NCBI GenBank assembly: GCA_964397085.1
Contig: CAYNHH010000008.1
Coordinates: 1-30,999 of the forward strand
Direction of reading: 5' to 3'
DNA: 30,999 bases
Source: CAILAD01 sp964397085
GTDB lineage: Bacteria > Patescibacteriota > Saccharimonadia > CAILAD01 > BJGX01
In this document: positions 7,071-14,566 of the stretch, piece by piece
Layout: every line of letters starts with the position of its first letter
How positions within the stretch are numbered: position 1 is the stretch's first letter
Translations under genes and position numbers: made by a program
The notes under the pieces: generated by a model
Seen by the model: only the letters and a program-made list of their open reading frames with translations
What the model was told of the DNA's origin: nothing
Database searches by the model: none

Positions 7071-9266
7071 TTACCGTGGATGTGCGGCGACCTTTGCGCC
7101 TATCTTTTTGCTGGCTTCTTCTACACTCTTAGGTATGCCAGTAAGTGGAATTCTAAAGCCAAAAGTACTGCCTTTGCCCTCAGCACTCTCAAAGAGTAGC
7201 TCACCGCCCTCATCTTGCACTACTCGTTTTACCAAGTACAGGCCAAGGCCGGTACCGTCTGGCCGAGCTGTCTTGGCATTACCGGCACGAAACATCTTGG
7301 TAAAGAGTTTGCCTTGAGCTGCTGCTGGTACGCCAATGCCATTATCTACCACAGTAAATACCACATGACTACCATCGAGCTTCATAGCTACCTGCACCTC
7401 TGCGTCATCTGCCCGGCTGTAGTGAATAGCATTGTCTACCAAGTTCATTACTACTTGGCGAGTCTTGGTCTCATCAAGACGAATCTTAGGTATTTTGGTA
7501 TGTGGTGGCGTATAGGTGAGCTTGACATGCTTGCTGGCTGCCATAGATTGCAATTGCTGTACTTCTTGCTCTACAAGCGTATTGAGATCTACTTCATTTA
7601 CCTCTAAAAAGAATCTATTGGCGTCCATACGGCTGACATTTAAGAGATCATCAATAAGACGCGCCATACGGTTGGCACCATCGAGTGTGAGCGTAACCGT
7701 ATCTTTTTGCTCTTTGCTGAGTTTACCAAAGTCACCTTCTTCTAGCATACTAGCATAGCCCTTTACGGTAGTGAGTGGAGTACGTAATTGGTGTGACGCC
7801 ATACTTATGAATTCGTCTTTGGCTTGATCAAGCTCTTTAAGTTGATCATTAGCAGTCTTGAGCTGAGCAGTACGTTGGCGTACGCGCTCGGCAAGAGTTT
7901 CACTAAATAGTTGAATCTCTTTATAGCTGAGCGCATTTGCCATGGCTATACTTACCTCATTGGCAATGGTCTTAAGTACTTTAATATCTTCGTCATTATA
8001 AATATCACCACTCTTTTTCTCGCCTAGCAACATATAACCAATGAATTTCTCACTTGTACGCAATGCAAGACTTACGCTTACGCCATACTTCTGCAATAAT
8101 TCTTTACGCTCACCACTCTGCAAGTCGTCTGCTACAGTCATTACCCTGCCTAGCTTGCGCAGCTCTCGTGAGCTAATTTCTTCATTACCGTCTTTAAAAA
8201 CATTGTTTTCGTAGAAAAGTTGTTTCTCGCCAAAGACTACTACCTCGGCCTTATCAATCTTGATTTGGCTAGTTATCTCGTGCAGTACTCTATTACTTAC
8301 CTTATCTAGATCTATCTCGCTGGCTAGTATTCGACCCACCTCGTTGATGAGTTGCTGAGTATCATAATGATCTCTATAGAACACTCTATTGGATATTTTC
8401 TCGAAGAAGCGTCTGAGTGGCGCAAACGAGAAAGCTAGGATAACGGTTAATACTACATATATTGTGTCTCTCCAACCATGACTAAGGTTATCTACGAACT
8501 TACCAGTGAGCTGGAAGGCTACTAGGCTATAAATAACTGCTATCACACCGATTGACAATATATATGTCACAGACCGTGCAACTACGGCCCTAATATCAAA
8601 GAGCTTGTGTTTGACGATCGCAAAGGCTGTTAGGCCAATAAATACCAATAAAGATGGTGGGCCTAAATAGCCAAACGACGAAATACCCACTACTACTAAA
8701 ACTAGATTGGTTACTGCAGCAATTATTGCCGATATCAGTATTCCAATTAGTAGAAACTGTACCTGAACTTTCACCGCTCCCTTCGACCTTCTAAAGCTCA
8801 TCGTGTAGTTGTACATAGCCGCACCTAGATAGATAACCAAGTAGATGAAAAATAATATGTAAATAGGTCCAGTCACAACATCTGCCCCATAGTCTTTAAT
8901 GCTTACTGACTGAACTACCAAAGAAGACCCAGCAAAGGCAATAAGTAACATGGATGGGATCGCAACCAAAATAAGTGCTAGTTTTTTTATCCGAAAATGT
9001 TTATTGGGAAATATATAGGAAAGGTATAGATTACATAATGACATCAGAATTGCACTAACGTAGGCGGCCCTGCTGGCAAACATCACAATTTCTAATGAGG
9101 AAGAATTATCTGCAAAGATTAATGACAGTACCCATAAATCTACTGACACTACAAAAGCAAAAAATGTCTGATTTAAGCGATTTTTGTTATTATTTAGTAA
9201 TACAAATATTCCTGTTATAAAAATCATTACAAAAGTGAATATGTATACTACTAGTCTAATGCTCAT
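7071..9266 (-). CDS. Membrane histidine kinase: 7TM region, GAF domain, HisKA-HATPase
   Basis: A two-component sensor kinase of 731 residues. The N-terminal 220 residues hold about seven hydrophobic helices (the 7TM sensor layout), with two more near 231-282. A GAF-like cytoplasmic domain spans about 300-445, followed by a coiled coil at about 450-485. The dimerisation/phosphoacceptor helix carries His492 in ASHQLRTPLTT. The ATP-binding domain has an N box (VVMNLVDNAIHYS, 605-617), G1 DNGIG (641-645) and G2 GTGLGL (671-676), so it should be active. There is no response regulator in the window, making it an orphan. Its ATG overlaps the stop of the unknown upstream gene in an ATGA, which argues for translational coupling. 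Confidence 0.92.
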   Translation of the reverse strand: MSIRLVVYIFTFVMIFITGIFVLLNNNKNRLNQTFFAFVVSVDLWVLSLIFADNSSSLEIVMFASRAAYVSAILMSLCNLYLSYIFPNKHFRIKKLALILVAIPSMLLIAFAGSSLVVQSVSIKDYGADVVTGPIYILFFIYLVIYLGAAMYNYTMSFRRSKGAVKVQVQFLLIGILISAIIAAVTNLVLVVVGISSFGYLGPPSLLVFIGLTAFAIVKHKLFDIRAVVARSVTYILSIGVIAVIYSLVAFQLTGKFVDNLSHGWRDTIYVVLTVILAFSFAPLRRFFEKISNRVFYRDHYDTQQLINEVGRILASEIDLDKVSNRVLHEITSQIKIDKAEVVVFGEKQLFYENNVFKDGNEEISSRELRKLGRVMTVADDLQSGERKELLQKYGVSVSLALRTSEKFIGYMLLGEKKSGDIYNDEDIKVLKTIANEVSIAMANALSYKEIQLFSETLAERVRQRTAQLKTANDQLKELDQAKDEFISMASHQLRTPLTTVKGYASMLEEGDFGKLSKEQKDTVTLTLDGANRMARLIDDLLNVSRMDANRFFLEVNEVDLNTLVEQEVQQLQSMAASKHVKLTYTPPHTKIPKIRLDETKTRQVVMNLVDNAIHYSRADDAEVQVAMKLDGSHVVFTVVDNGIGVPAAAQGKLFTKMFRAGNAKTARPDGTGLGLYLVKRVVQDEGGELLFESAEGKGSTFGFRIPLTGIPKSVEEASKKIGAKVAAHPR

Positions 9267-9847
9267 ATAGATGGGCCGTGTGTGTTACCGGAGCTATAAA
9301 ATACATAATCTATTTTCCCGATTGCGTCAGGGTTATTTGTAGAGTTAATAATCTCCAAAGTCTTTGCTTCAACAGTCCTAAATCTCTCAGGGAGAACATT
9401 GATTAAAGCCTCAGCAGGTACAAAACCTTGACTATTATGCACTATAGCATCTTTCTCAAACACGCCTAGTCGAATTAAATACCATATTGCGGTCATAAAA
9501 GAGCAAGGCAAACTATTCTTTTTTGAAATATACTTTTCATAGCTTTTACGAAGCCTCACGTCTTGAATAGTATTCAATAACTTATCTGTATACTTAGCCA
9601 TATCTGCCTCATATGCATAATAATCCGGCTGTACACCCTCGTTTTTTAGTCTTTCGAGGAAATCATCAACATCGAGTAAGTCTTCTGTTGAATTGTAGTT
9701 ATCGATGAATACACAAGTCTGGAAATCTTCGTCTTTCAACTTAGGCAGATATTCCTTTAAATTTTGAATACTTTGCCTGTGCTCATCACTAAAAGCTTCG
9801 TTAGTATATATGTGGCTAAATTCAACTGAAAATTTTGTCTTTTTCAT
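9263..9847 (-). CDS. Unknown protein cotranscribed with the histidine kinase
   Basis: I do not recognise this 194-residue protein. It is soluble-looking, charged and rich in Asp, Glu, Tyr and Lys, with no signal peptide or membrane segment; the C-terminal half (about 115-175) contains a hydrophobic core (SFMTAIWYLIRLGVF) and a helix-turn-like stretch near ALINVLPERF. The stop overlaps the kinase ATG by 4 nt, so the two proteins are probably made together, and a role as partner or regulator of the kinase is a reasonable inference. The start is uncertain: ATG at 9847 has a weak GAAAG upstream, while an in-frame TTG at 9859 lies only 5 nt from the TATAAT box and would be too close. Confidence 0.78.
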   Translation of the reverse strand: MKKTKFSVEFSHIYTNEAFSDEHRQSIQNLKEYLPKLKDEDFQTCVFIDNYNSTEDLLDVDDFLERLKNEGVQPDYYAYEADMAKYTDKLLNTIQDVRLRKSYEKYISKKNSLPCSFMTAIWYLIRLGVFEKDAIVHNSQGFVPAEALINVLPERFRTVEAKTLEIINSTNNPDAIGKIDYVFYSSGNTHGPSI

Positions 9848-9864
9848 AATTTCTTTCAATGCTT

Positions 9865-9893
9865 ATTATATAACTAATCTGTTTGTTTTGAAA
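9865..9893 (-). promoter_or_regulatory. Promoter of the unknown gene - histidine kinase operon
   Basis: TATAAT (9865-9870) with a weak TTTCAA (9888-9893) at 17-bp spacing on the minus strand, 17 nt before the ATG at 9847. Confidence 0.45.
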
Positions 9894-9899
9894 TGAAGA

Positions 9900-9925
9900 A
9901 AGGGGCCGGCTTGCGCCGACCCCTT
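9900..9925 (-). terminator. GNRA-loop terminator hairpin ending the GNAT operon
   Basis: On the minus strand AAGGGGTCGGC pairs with GCCGGCCCCTT around a GCAA tetraloop. The single mismatch on the plus strand becomes a U-G wobble on the minus strand, so the minus RNA folds into an unbroken 11-bp stem. It is followed by a pyrimidine-rich TTTCTTCATTTC tract. Confidence 0.75.
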
Positions 9926-9947
9926 ATAGAACCACTTGAACGCGGGT

Positions 9948-10559
9948 TCAGGACGTAATCCCGTCGGGGTCGTAGATCCAGAACTCTTTTTCTGGATCAA
10001 CCGACTCACAAAGGAACTTGTAACCAAACATGCTCATGGCTTTTTGCACGTATTCAGCATCTCGATGTGTACGTGTAACGAAATACCTATACCCATAGAT
10101 CTGCTGAGCAAGTGCATGACCCTCGACAAACACCTGGACGGTGTTATCGCGGTAGTCTGGAAGTACGCCTATGACATCGACATAGGCCGCATTGTCGCCT
10201 TCTGGCAACTCCGACAGCTCATCGACACTCGATACGGCATACCCCCAAACCCAAGCCACTACTTCATCTTCAGAATTCTTACCAAAGACTCCTCCGAAGT
10301 ACGGCTTGTTGACCGCCATCTCGAAGTACTCCTTTACCCGTTCATCACTCCAGTACTGTTCCAGTTGAGTGGAGCAGACCGGGCAATGAGTGAGTCCTGG
10401 ATCGTCGTAGCGACCAGCTGCCCCAAAATCGCCCTGAGGCGAACAATTGGGACAACGTAGGTACTCGTTCCAGGGGGAACGTTCGTAGAAAGCTTGAAAC
10501 GATTCTGCAAGCAATTGCAACGGCATTTCTGCCGACTCAATTGGTTCGATCTTTAGCAT
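9948..10559 (-). CDS. GNAT acetyltransferase with inserted zinc ribbon
   Basis: Predicted N-acetyltransferase of 203 residues; the substrate is unknown. The acetyl-CoA-binding region is seen at about 126-160, where VDVIGVLPDYRDN is the beta4/motif A segment and RYFVTRTHRDAEYVQKAMSMFGYK the following strand and helix. An unusual feature is a zinc-ribbon-like insertion near the N-terminus: Cys36-x2-Cys39 (CPNC) and Cys59-x2-Cys62 (CPVC). The ATG at 10559 is preferred over the GTG at 10565 because GAGG lies 5 nt before it. It is the last gene of a three-gene unit; it begins 2 nt after the methyltransferase stop and is followed by a GNRA-loop terminator. Codons are GC-richer than in the flanking kinase operon. 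Confidence 0.8.
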   Translation of the reverse strand: MLKIEPIESAEMPLQLLAESFQAFYERSPWNEYLRCPNCSPQGDFGAAGRYDDPGLTHCPVCSTQLEQYWSDERVKEYFEMAVNKPYFGGVFGKNSEDEVVAWVWGYAVSSVDELSELPEGDNAAYVDVIGVLPDYRDNTVQVFVEGHALAQQIYGYRYFVTRTHRDAEYVQKAMSMFGYKFLCESVDPEKEFWIYDPDGITS

Positions 10560-10561
10560 GG

Positions 10562-11212
10562 TCACCTCTTTCGTGCGACAATCATCGCATCGATCCCTGC
10601 GTAGCAGGGAGTAACGGATTGGACAATAAACCCAGCATTCTCACACATCTCGACCAGCTCGTTCTCACTGTAGAAGTGGAACTCGCTGTTGTCGAAAAAT
10701 CCGCGAATCGTCAGGTTCAACCCCCAGGCGATAAACCTGGGGATATTGAGTATCGAAATCAACAGCTCGGGCGTACTGGCAAGTTTGAAATGTTCACGCA
10801 CCAGTGGCATCAATTGCTCACTGGTAGGCGAAGCAAGCTTCAGCTCACCACCTGCCTCGAGTACCCGAAACGCTTCAGTAAGCATTGCCTTGGGGTCTGG
10901 CAGTGCATATAGCACATTGAGACTCACAACCGTTGCGAACGAAGAGTCCGCGAAAGGCCATGAGCCACAAAGATCCGCTTGAACAAACTTCTTACCACGT
11001 TTGCGAGCAACTCGGAGCATGGTGTCCGAGAAGTCGACTCCAACAACTTCGCGCTGAGCATACTTGCTCAGACGACCAGTACCACATCCAGCGTCAAGAA
11101 TCCTTCCAGGATTCTTGCAAGCTGAGACTGCAGTATCGGCAACTAGGTTACGGTGTGGCACGAGAGCAAAAAGCGCCTCGTACAACCACCCTTGCAGTCT
11201 CCAGAAGTTCAC
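10562..11212 (-). CDS. Class I SAM-dependent methyltransferase
   Basis: A 216-residue methyltransferase of the Rossmann-fold class; the methyl acceptor cannot be told from sequence. The SAM-binding motif I is ILDAGCGTGRLS (38-49), with an acidic residue after the next strand (VVGVDFS, 56-62), motif II around VQADLCGSWPFADSSFATVV (77-96) and the LNVLYALPDPKAMLTEAFRVL stretch typical of UbiE-like small-molecule methyltransferases. It starts with GTG at 11212, with AGGAG 5 nt upstream, and this GTG overlaps the preceding stop in a GTGA. The middle position in the three-gene unit suggests work on the same substrate as the GNAT enzyme, which is inference. Confidence 0.85.
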   Translation of the reverse strand: MNFWRLQGWLYEALFALVPHRNLVADTAVSACKNPGRILDAGCGTGRLSKYAQREVVGVDFSDTMLRVARKRGKKFVQADLCGSWPFADSSFATVVSLNVLYALPDPKAMLTEAFRVLEAGGELKLASPTSEQLMPLVREHFKLASTPELLISILNIPRFIAWGLNLTIRGFFDNSEFHFYSENELVEMCENAGFIVQSVTPCYAGIDAMIVARKR

Positions 11213-11685
11213 TTTGTCTCCTCTTCGGTTTTTGACTTGGTAAAACGACTGACCAGTTTGCCAACCGGTGATTCAGTCATTTTCTTGATGTAGTCCTGCT
11301 TGCGATAGTTCTTAACAAAAATCACAAGACCAATCACCATCCAGGTGATAATCCCGGCCGGTACCCACCAGGGGTAGCCCCGTCCAAAGATCAGCACATA
11401 GAGATAAGGAATGGCCCAGACAAACCTGTTCAGAGCAATACCGTGATAAAGAGTCTCCTTATCTCGAGTAACTACTCCCTTCGCAATCTCAAACCACCCT
11501 TTGTAGTAGTGATAGAGTGTGGCAAAAAGCAAGCCAACGAAGATGAATGGGTTGATATTCCAGTCGATGGCGTTTTGCCAGCGGGCCTGAAACCACTCGA
11601 TCAGGTAAGTCCTGAAAACTACAGCCAAGCACACCCCTACGAGTGCACCAATGCACACGAGAAGTGTTTTCTTCTTAGAATTCAT
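11209..11685 (-). CDS. Small membrane protein of unknown function, first gene of the GNAT operon
   Basis: A 158-residue protein with about four hydrophobic segments (about 8-28, 45-65, 88-103, 109-127) and a basic C-terminal tail; I recognise no family. The ATG at 11685 is chosen over TTG at 11691 because AAAGG lies about 9 nt before the ATG. The stop overlaps the methyltransferase GTG by 4 nt. It is driven by a near-consensus promoter. A four-helix membrane protein coupled to a methyltransferase and an acetyltransferase could point to lipid or surface-molecule modification, but nothing in the sequence proves it. Confidence 0.75.
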   Translation of the reverse strand: MNSKKKTLLVCIGALVGVCLAVVFRTYLIEWFQARWQNAIDWNINPFIFVGLLFATLYHYYKGWFEIAKGVVTRDKETLYHGIALNRFVWAIPYLYVLIFGRGYPWWVPAGIITWMVIGLVIFVKNYRKQDYIKKMTESPVGKLVSRFTKSKTEEETK

Positions 11686-11731
11686 TCTCAAGGACCTTTC
11701 TCTAGGGTTTTATAACCTGAAGAACAAGTTT

Positions 11732-11760
11732 ATTCTATCATACCTAGCGTGTTTTGTCAA
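11732..11760 (-). promoter_or_regulatory. Near-consensus promoter of the three-gene GC-rich operon
   Basis: TTGACA (11755-11760), 17-bp spacer, TAGAAT (11732-11737) on the minus strand. The start site would lie about 40 nt before the ATG at 11685, leaving room for a leader and the AAAGG ribosome binding site. Confidence 0.75.
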
Positions 11761-11795
11761 TAATACTTACGCTATTCTGCAGGTTGGCTAATCTG

Positions 11796-11892
11796 TTATT
11801 GTTTAACAAGGTCTTTTTCACCTGTTGTAACCTGTAGTTTTGGGTGTCATATCTGGAAAACCAGGATCACGTTTTGCCCAAGTTACAGTTAT
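11796..11892 (-). pseudogene. Possible frameshifted coding remnant after the hydrolase stop
   Basis: Directly after the hydrolase TAA and in the same frame, the minus strand reads ITVTWAKRDPGFPDMTPK, and then, if one A of an AAAA run is dropped, continues as LQVTTGEKDLVKQ to a TAA at 11796-11798. Without the shift the frame runs to a TGA shortly after. Two joined protein-like segments in a short intergenic region suggest a decayed 3' end of a gene, but a chance reading is possible. Confidence 0.3.
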
Positions 11893-12768
11893 TTAGCAGT
11901 ACGATTGACCTAGATTGTCTTTGAGCCACTCTTTTTCTAACTGAGAAATTTCTACCCTGTTTTTTTGCAACGTGTGATCATCATCTTTATAAATTCTTAA
12001 CTTGTGCTCAATTTGATTATCTGTAAGTTTTTGAGCAAACTCTTCAAGGCTATTTGGGCTTACTTGTTCGTCTTTGCCTCCATGAACTATCAGTAAAGGT
12101 GTATTTATTGGTAATTTTTCTGACCAATACATTACTGGGCGTTTCTTGAGTTCGGCTTCTGTACCGCCGAATGCTTCTACAAATACTTCTTTGAGCTCTG
12201 GTCTATTTTTTTGTGATTCAAATAAGCTTATGGGTGCGCCCTCTACAATAGCAGCTTTTATCCAAACTACTCTGGCAAGTGCCATGTAGGTCATCATGCC
12301 TCCGCGACTCATGCCGTACATTCCTATTCGCTTACTATCTGCATCTTTTAAGCCATTAATTAGTCTTTTTAGCTCAATTACTGAGTCTAGATCTTCTCCG
12401 CCTCGCTCGTCTTTACCTTCACTTGAGCTGTTACCAGTATATTGACTACCAATTACAATATATCCCCAGCTAGCCAATTGGGCGGGTCTAAAGAATATTT
12501 GTCCCCGCTTTACCAGCCCAAGATCTTTCGTACCGCCCCTGTTGTAAATTATTACTGGCGTCTTTGCAGTAATATCTTTTGGCGCAACTAAAAACCCTGA
12601 TACTTTATGATTGTTTGAATAATACTTAAAAGAATACGCTTCAATCAGCTTATCCATTTTAATTGCATGGACGGCACTTTTCCCAAGAATATTCTTTATT
12701 TTCTCATCAAGAATAACTCTTTCAACGGATATAGTCTCTTTTTTTAGATCATTAAATATTGAGTTCAT
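11893..12768 (-). CDS. Alpha/beta hydrolase of the prolyl oligopeptidase / dienelactone hydrolase type
   Basis: A 291-residue serine hydrolase, probably cytoplasmic because no signal peptide is seen; it could be an esterase or peptidase. The catalytic triad is visible: Ser154 in the nucleophile elbow GMSRGG, Asp233 in GGKDEQV, and His265 in DDDHTL. The oxyanion region is YNRGGT near 75-80, and an N-terminal part of about 55 residues precedes the hydrolase fold. A TATAGT box ends 6 nt before the ATG and there is no ribosome binding site, so it is predicted leaderless. The upstream ABC-F terminator abuts this promoter. After the stop the same frame stays open for about 22 codons (see the remnant entry). 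Confidence 0.85.
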   Translation of the reverse strand: MNSIFNDLKKETISVERVILDEKIKNILGKSAVHAIKMDKLIEAYSFKYYSNNHKVSGFLVAPKDITAKTPVIIYNRGGTKDLGLVKRGQIFFRPAQLASWGYIVIGSQYTGNSSSEGKDERGGEDLDSVIELKRLINGLKDADSKRIGMYGMSRGGMMTYMALARVVWIKAAIVEGAPISLFESQKNRPELKEVFVEAFGGTEAELKKRPVMYWSEKLPINTPLLIVHGGKDEQVSPNSLEEFAQKLTDNQIEHKLRIYKDDDHTLQKNRVEISQLEKEWLKDNLGQSYC

Positions 12769-12774
12769 ATACTT

Positions 12775-12780
12775 ACTATA
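12775..12780 (-). promoter_or_regulatory. Putative -10 box of the hydrolase gene (leaderless type)
   Basis: TATAGT on the minus strand, 6 nt before the ATG at 12768. It lies directly after the T-run of the ABC-F terminator. Confidence 0.5.
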
Positions 12781-12786
12781 ACAAAG

Positions 12787-12816
12787 AAAAAAGGCCCCAG
12801 TCTAAACTGTGGCCTT
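12787..12816 (-). terminator. Rho-independent terminator of the ABC-F gene
   Basis: Minus strand: AAGGCC-A-CAGT, loop TTAG, ACTG-G-GGCCTT, then TTTT. The stem is ten pairs with one A-G mismatch. The first stem base is one nucleotide past the stop codon of the ABC-F gene. Confidence 0.85.
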
Positions 12817-12817
12817 G

Positions 12818-14479
12818 TCACTGCAGAGTCTTACGAATGTATGGCTCTGCATCTTTGTCTGAAAGCATCCTACCATTAGAAACAACAAGTACCACTTTTG
12901 GCTCGAGTGTGTCAATAAGTTCTCTGTCGTGAGTAATGATAACAACTGCACCTTCATACTCATTGATCGCATCTTGCAGCTCATCACTTGCAACGATATC
13001 TAGGTGATTGGTTGGTTCGTCGAGCAATAGGACATTGGTTCCTTTTGCAACTAAGCAGGCTAGCAATGCCCTTGAACGTTGACCTGGGCTTACAGTGCCT
13101 GGCAAAGAATCAGCGATCAACTTCTTGATATTAAATCGTGCCAATAAATTGTAGAGCGTGGGAATATCTTCACCAGTCATCTTTTGGACATTTGCAATGA
13201 TGGAGCTGTCCTGGTCTGGGAAACGGTAGTCTTGATCAACATGCCCAATAGTTACTCCGCTACCTTTTTCAACCTTACCCGTATGAGGCTTTATTTCTCC
13301 AGCCATCAACTTAAGAAGAGTTGATTTACCACCTCCATTTGGGCCAATAACGATTATCTTTTGACCGTTTTGTACATTCAGCGTGTATGGCCCTAGTACA
13401 ATTGAGTCGTAGGTAACAGTTGCATCAACTAACTTAATAACTTGCTCTGATATTTTCTTTGATTCAGAATTAAATCTAAAATTAAGATCAATGTCATCTG
13501 TTGGACGGCCTGGCTCGGTCATCTGTTCTAAACGAGATTGAATAGATGCGGCTGCTCTTGCATGAGAGCGTACCGCCTTTTCCTTACGAGCATTTCTCCC
13601 AACTTTCTCGTTATCGCTTGATGACTTACTTGAGGCTGCTGCGTTAGCACTGTAGAGCTTATCACGTGCTGATTCGGTCAGCCTTTTACGTTCATCTTGA
13701 AATTCACTCTGCCGTTGCAGCTGGGCTTCTTTCTCTTTTCTTCTAGCCTCAATATACTCATCATAACCAAGTGTGTATATTTGTACTGATTTATCAGGTA
13801 GTATCTCAGCAATCTTAGTAATACAGGTCCGTAAAAACCTTCTATCGTGTGAAGTAATTACAAAGGTCGCATTAGAGTTTTTTACAAACCTCTCCAATAC
13901 CTGTATACCATCCAAATCAAGATTGTTCGTTGGTTCATCGAGCAAATAAACATCAAACTGTGCGAGTAAGATTGATGCAAGGGCCAACTTAGTTTTTTGA
14001 CCACCTGAAAGCTCACCAACTTTTTTTGACAAAATATCGTCACTCAAACCGACAGTAGCAAGTGCCTTAGCAGTGCGTGTACCAAGTGTATAGGCACCGA
14101 GTGATTCAACCGTTGCAAAAGCAAGCTCATAGGCTTTCTGTGAGTCATCATTTAATTCTTTACTATACTCAAGCATCGCTTTGTCTAGGTTTGCCAAAGC
14201 CAGTGCAGTACCAGTTACTTTTTCAATAAAACCTTCACAGCTCAAATCGGAATATTCTTGGATTTCCTGAGGTAAGTAACCAATGTTTAGATCTTCTGGA
14301 ATTGCCAATTTACCATTACTTGGTTTAAGGATGCCGGCAAAAATTTTGAGTAAAGTAGACTTACCCACACCATTTGGACCAATGAGTCCTATTCTGTCGC
14401 CGGCATTTATCGAGAGTGAAGTATTCTGAAGAATAAGCTCTTGATTGTATTCAAATGAGACATTTTTTGCTGTTAACAT
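12818..14479 (-). CDS. ABC-F family ATPase (ribosome-associated)
   Basis: A 553-residue soluble protein with two ABC cassettes and no membrane segments, the ABC-F layout. Cassette 1: Walker A GPNGVGKST (34-42), signature LSGGQ (157-161), Walker B and D-loop DEPTNNLD (181-188), His in TSHDRRF. A long charged, Ala/Ser/Lys/Arg-rich linker (about 240-345) separates it from cassette 2: Walker A GPNGGGKST (379-387), signature VSPGQ (463-467), DEPTNHLD (487-494). ABC-F proteins bind the ribosomal E site and either tune translation or relieve ribosome-targeting antibiotics; the long linker is compatible with a resistance-type member but does not prove it. GGAGAGGG precedes the ATG. It shares a palindromic promoter region with the divergent glycosyltransferase. 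Confidence 0.9.
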   Translation of the reverse strand: MLTAKNVSFEYNQELILQNTSLSINAGDRIGLIGPNGVGKSTLLKIFAGILKPSNGKLAIPEDLNIGYLPQEIQEYSDLSCEGFIEKVTGTALALANLDKAMLEYSKELNDDSQKAYELAFATVESLGAYTLGTRTAKALATVGLSDDILSKKVGELSGGQKTKLALASILLAQFDVYLLDEPTNNLDLDGIQVLERFVKNSNATFVITSHDRRFLRTCITKIAEILPDKSVQIYTLGYDEYIEARRKEKEAQLQRQSEFQDERKRLTESARDKLYSANAAASSKSSSDNEKVGRNARKEKAVRSHARAAASIQSRLEQMTEPGRPTDDIDLNFRFNSESKKISEQVIKLVDATVTYDSIVLGPYTLNVQNGQKIIVIGPNGGGKSTLLKLMAGEIKPHTGKVEKGSGVTIGHVDQDYRFPDQDSSIIANVQKMTGEDIPTLYNLLARFNIKKLIADSLPGTVSPGQRSRALLACLVAKGTNVLLLDEPTNHLDIVASDELQDAINEYEGAVVIITHDRELIDTLEPKVVLVVSNGRMLSDKDAEPYIRKTLQ

Positions 14480-14496
14480 TTTTCCCTCTCCTTCAG

Positions 14497-14554
14497 AGTC
14501 TATATGTAAATGAGCGAAGAATCAATTGATTCTTAATGCCCTGTATGCTATAAC
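14497..14554. promoter_or_regulatory. Divergent promoters sharing an 18-bp palindrome
   Basis: AAGAATCAATTGATTCTT (14517-14534) is a perfect palindrome. Its two TTGATT hexamers act as back-to-back -35 elements: on the plus strand TTGATT (14526-14531), 17 bp, TATAAC (14549-14554) towards the glycosyltransferase; on the minus strand TTGATT (14520-14525), 17 bp, TAGACT (14497-14502) towards the ABC-F gene. A dimeric regulator bound here would block both. Confidence 0.65.
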
Positions 14555-14566
14555 TTGAATATCAAT

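Noticed and set aside
11692..11892. Integration site or insertion element ends around the GC-rich cassette
   Set aside because: No terminal inverted repeats, transposase remnants or matching direct repeats were found by eye on both sides.
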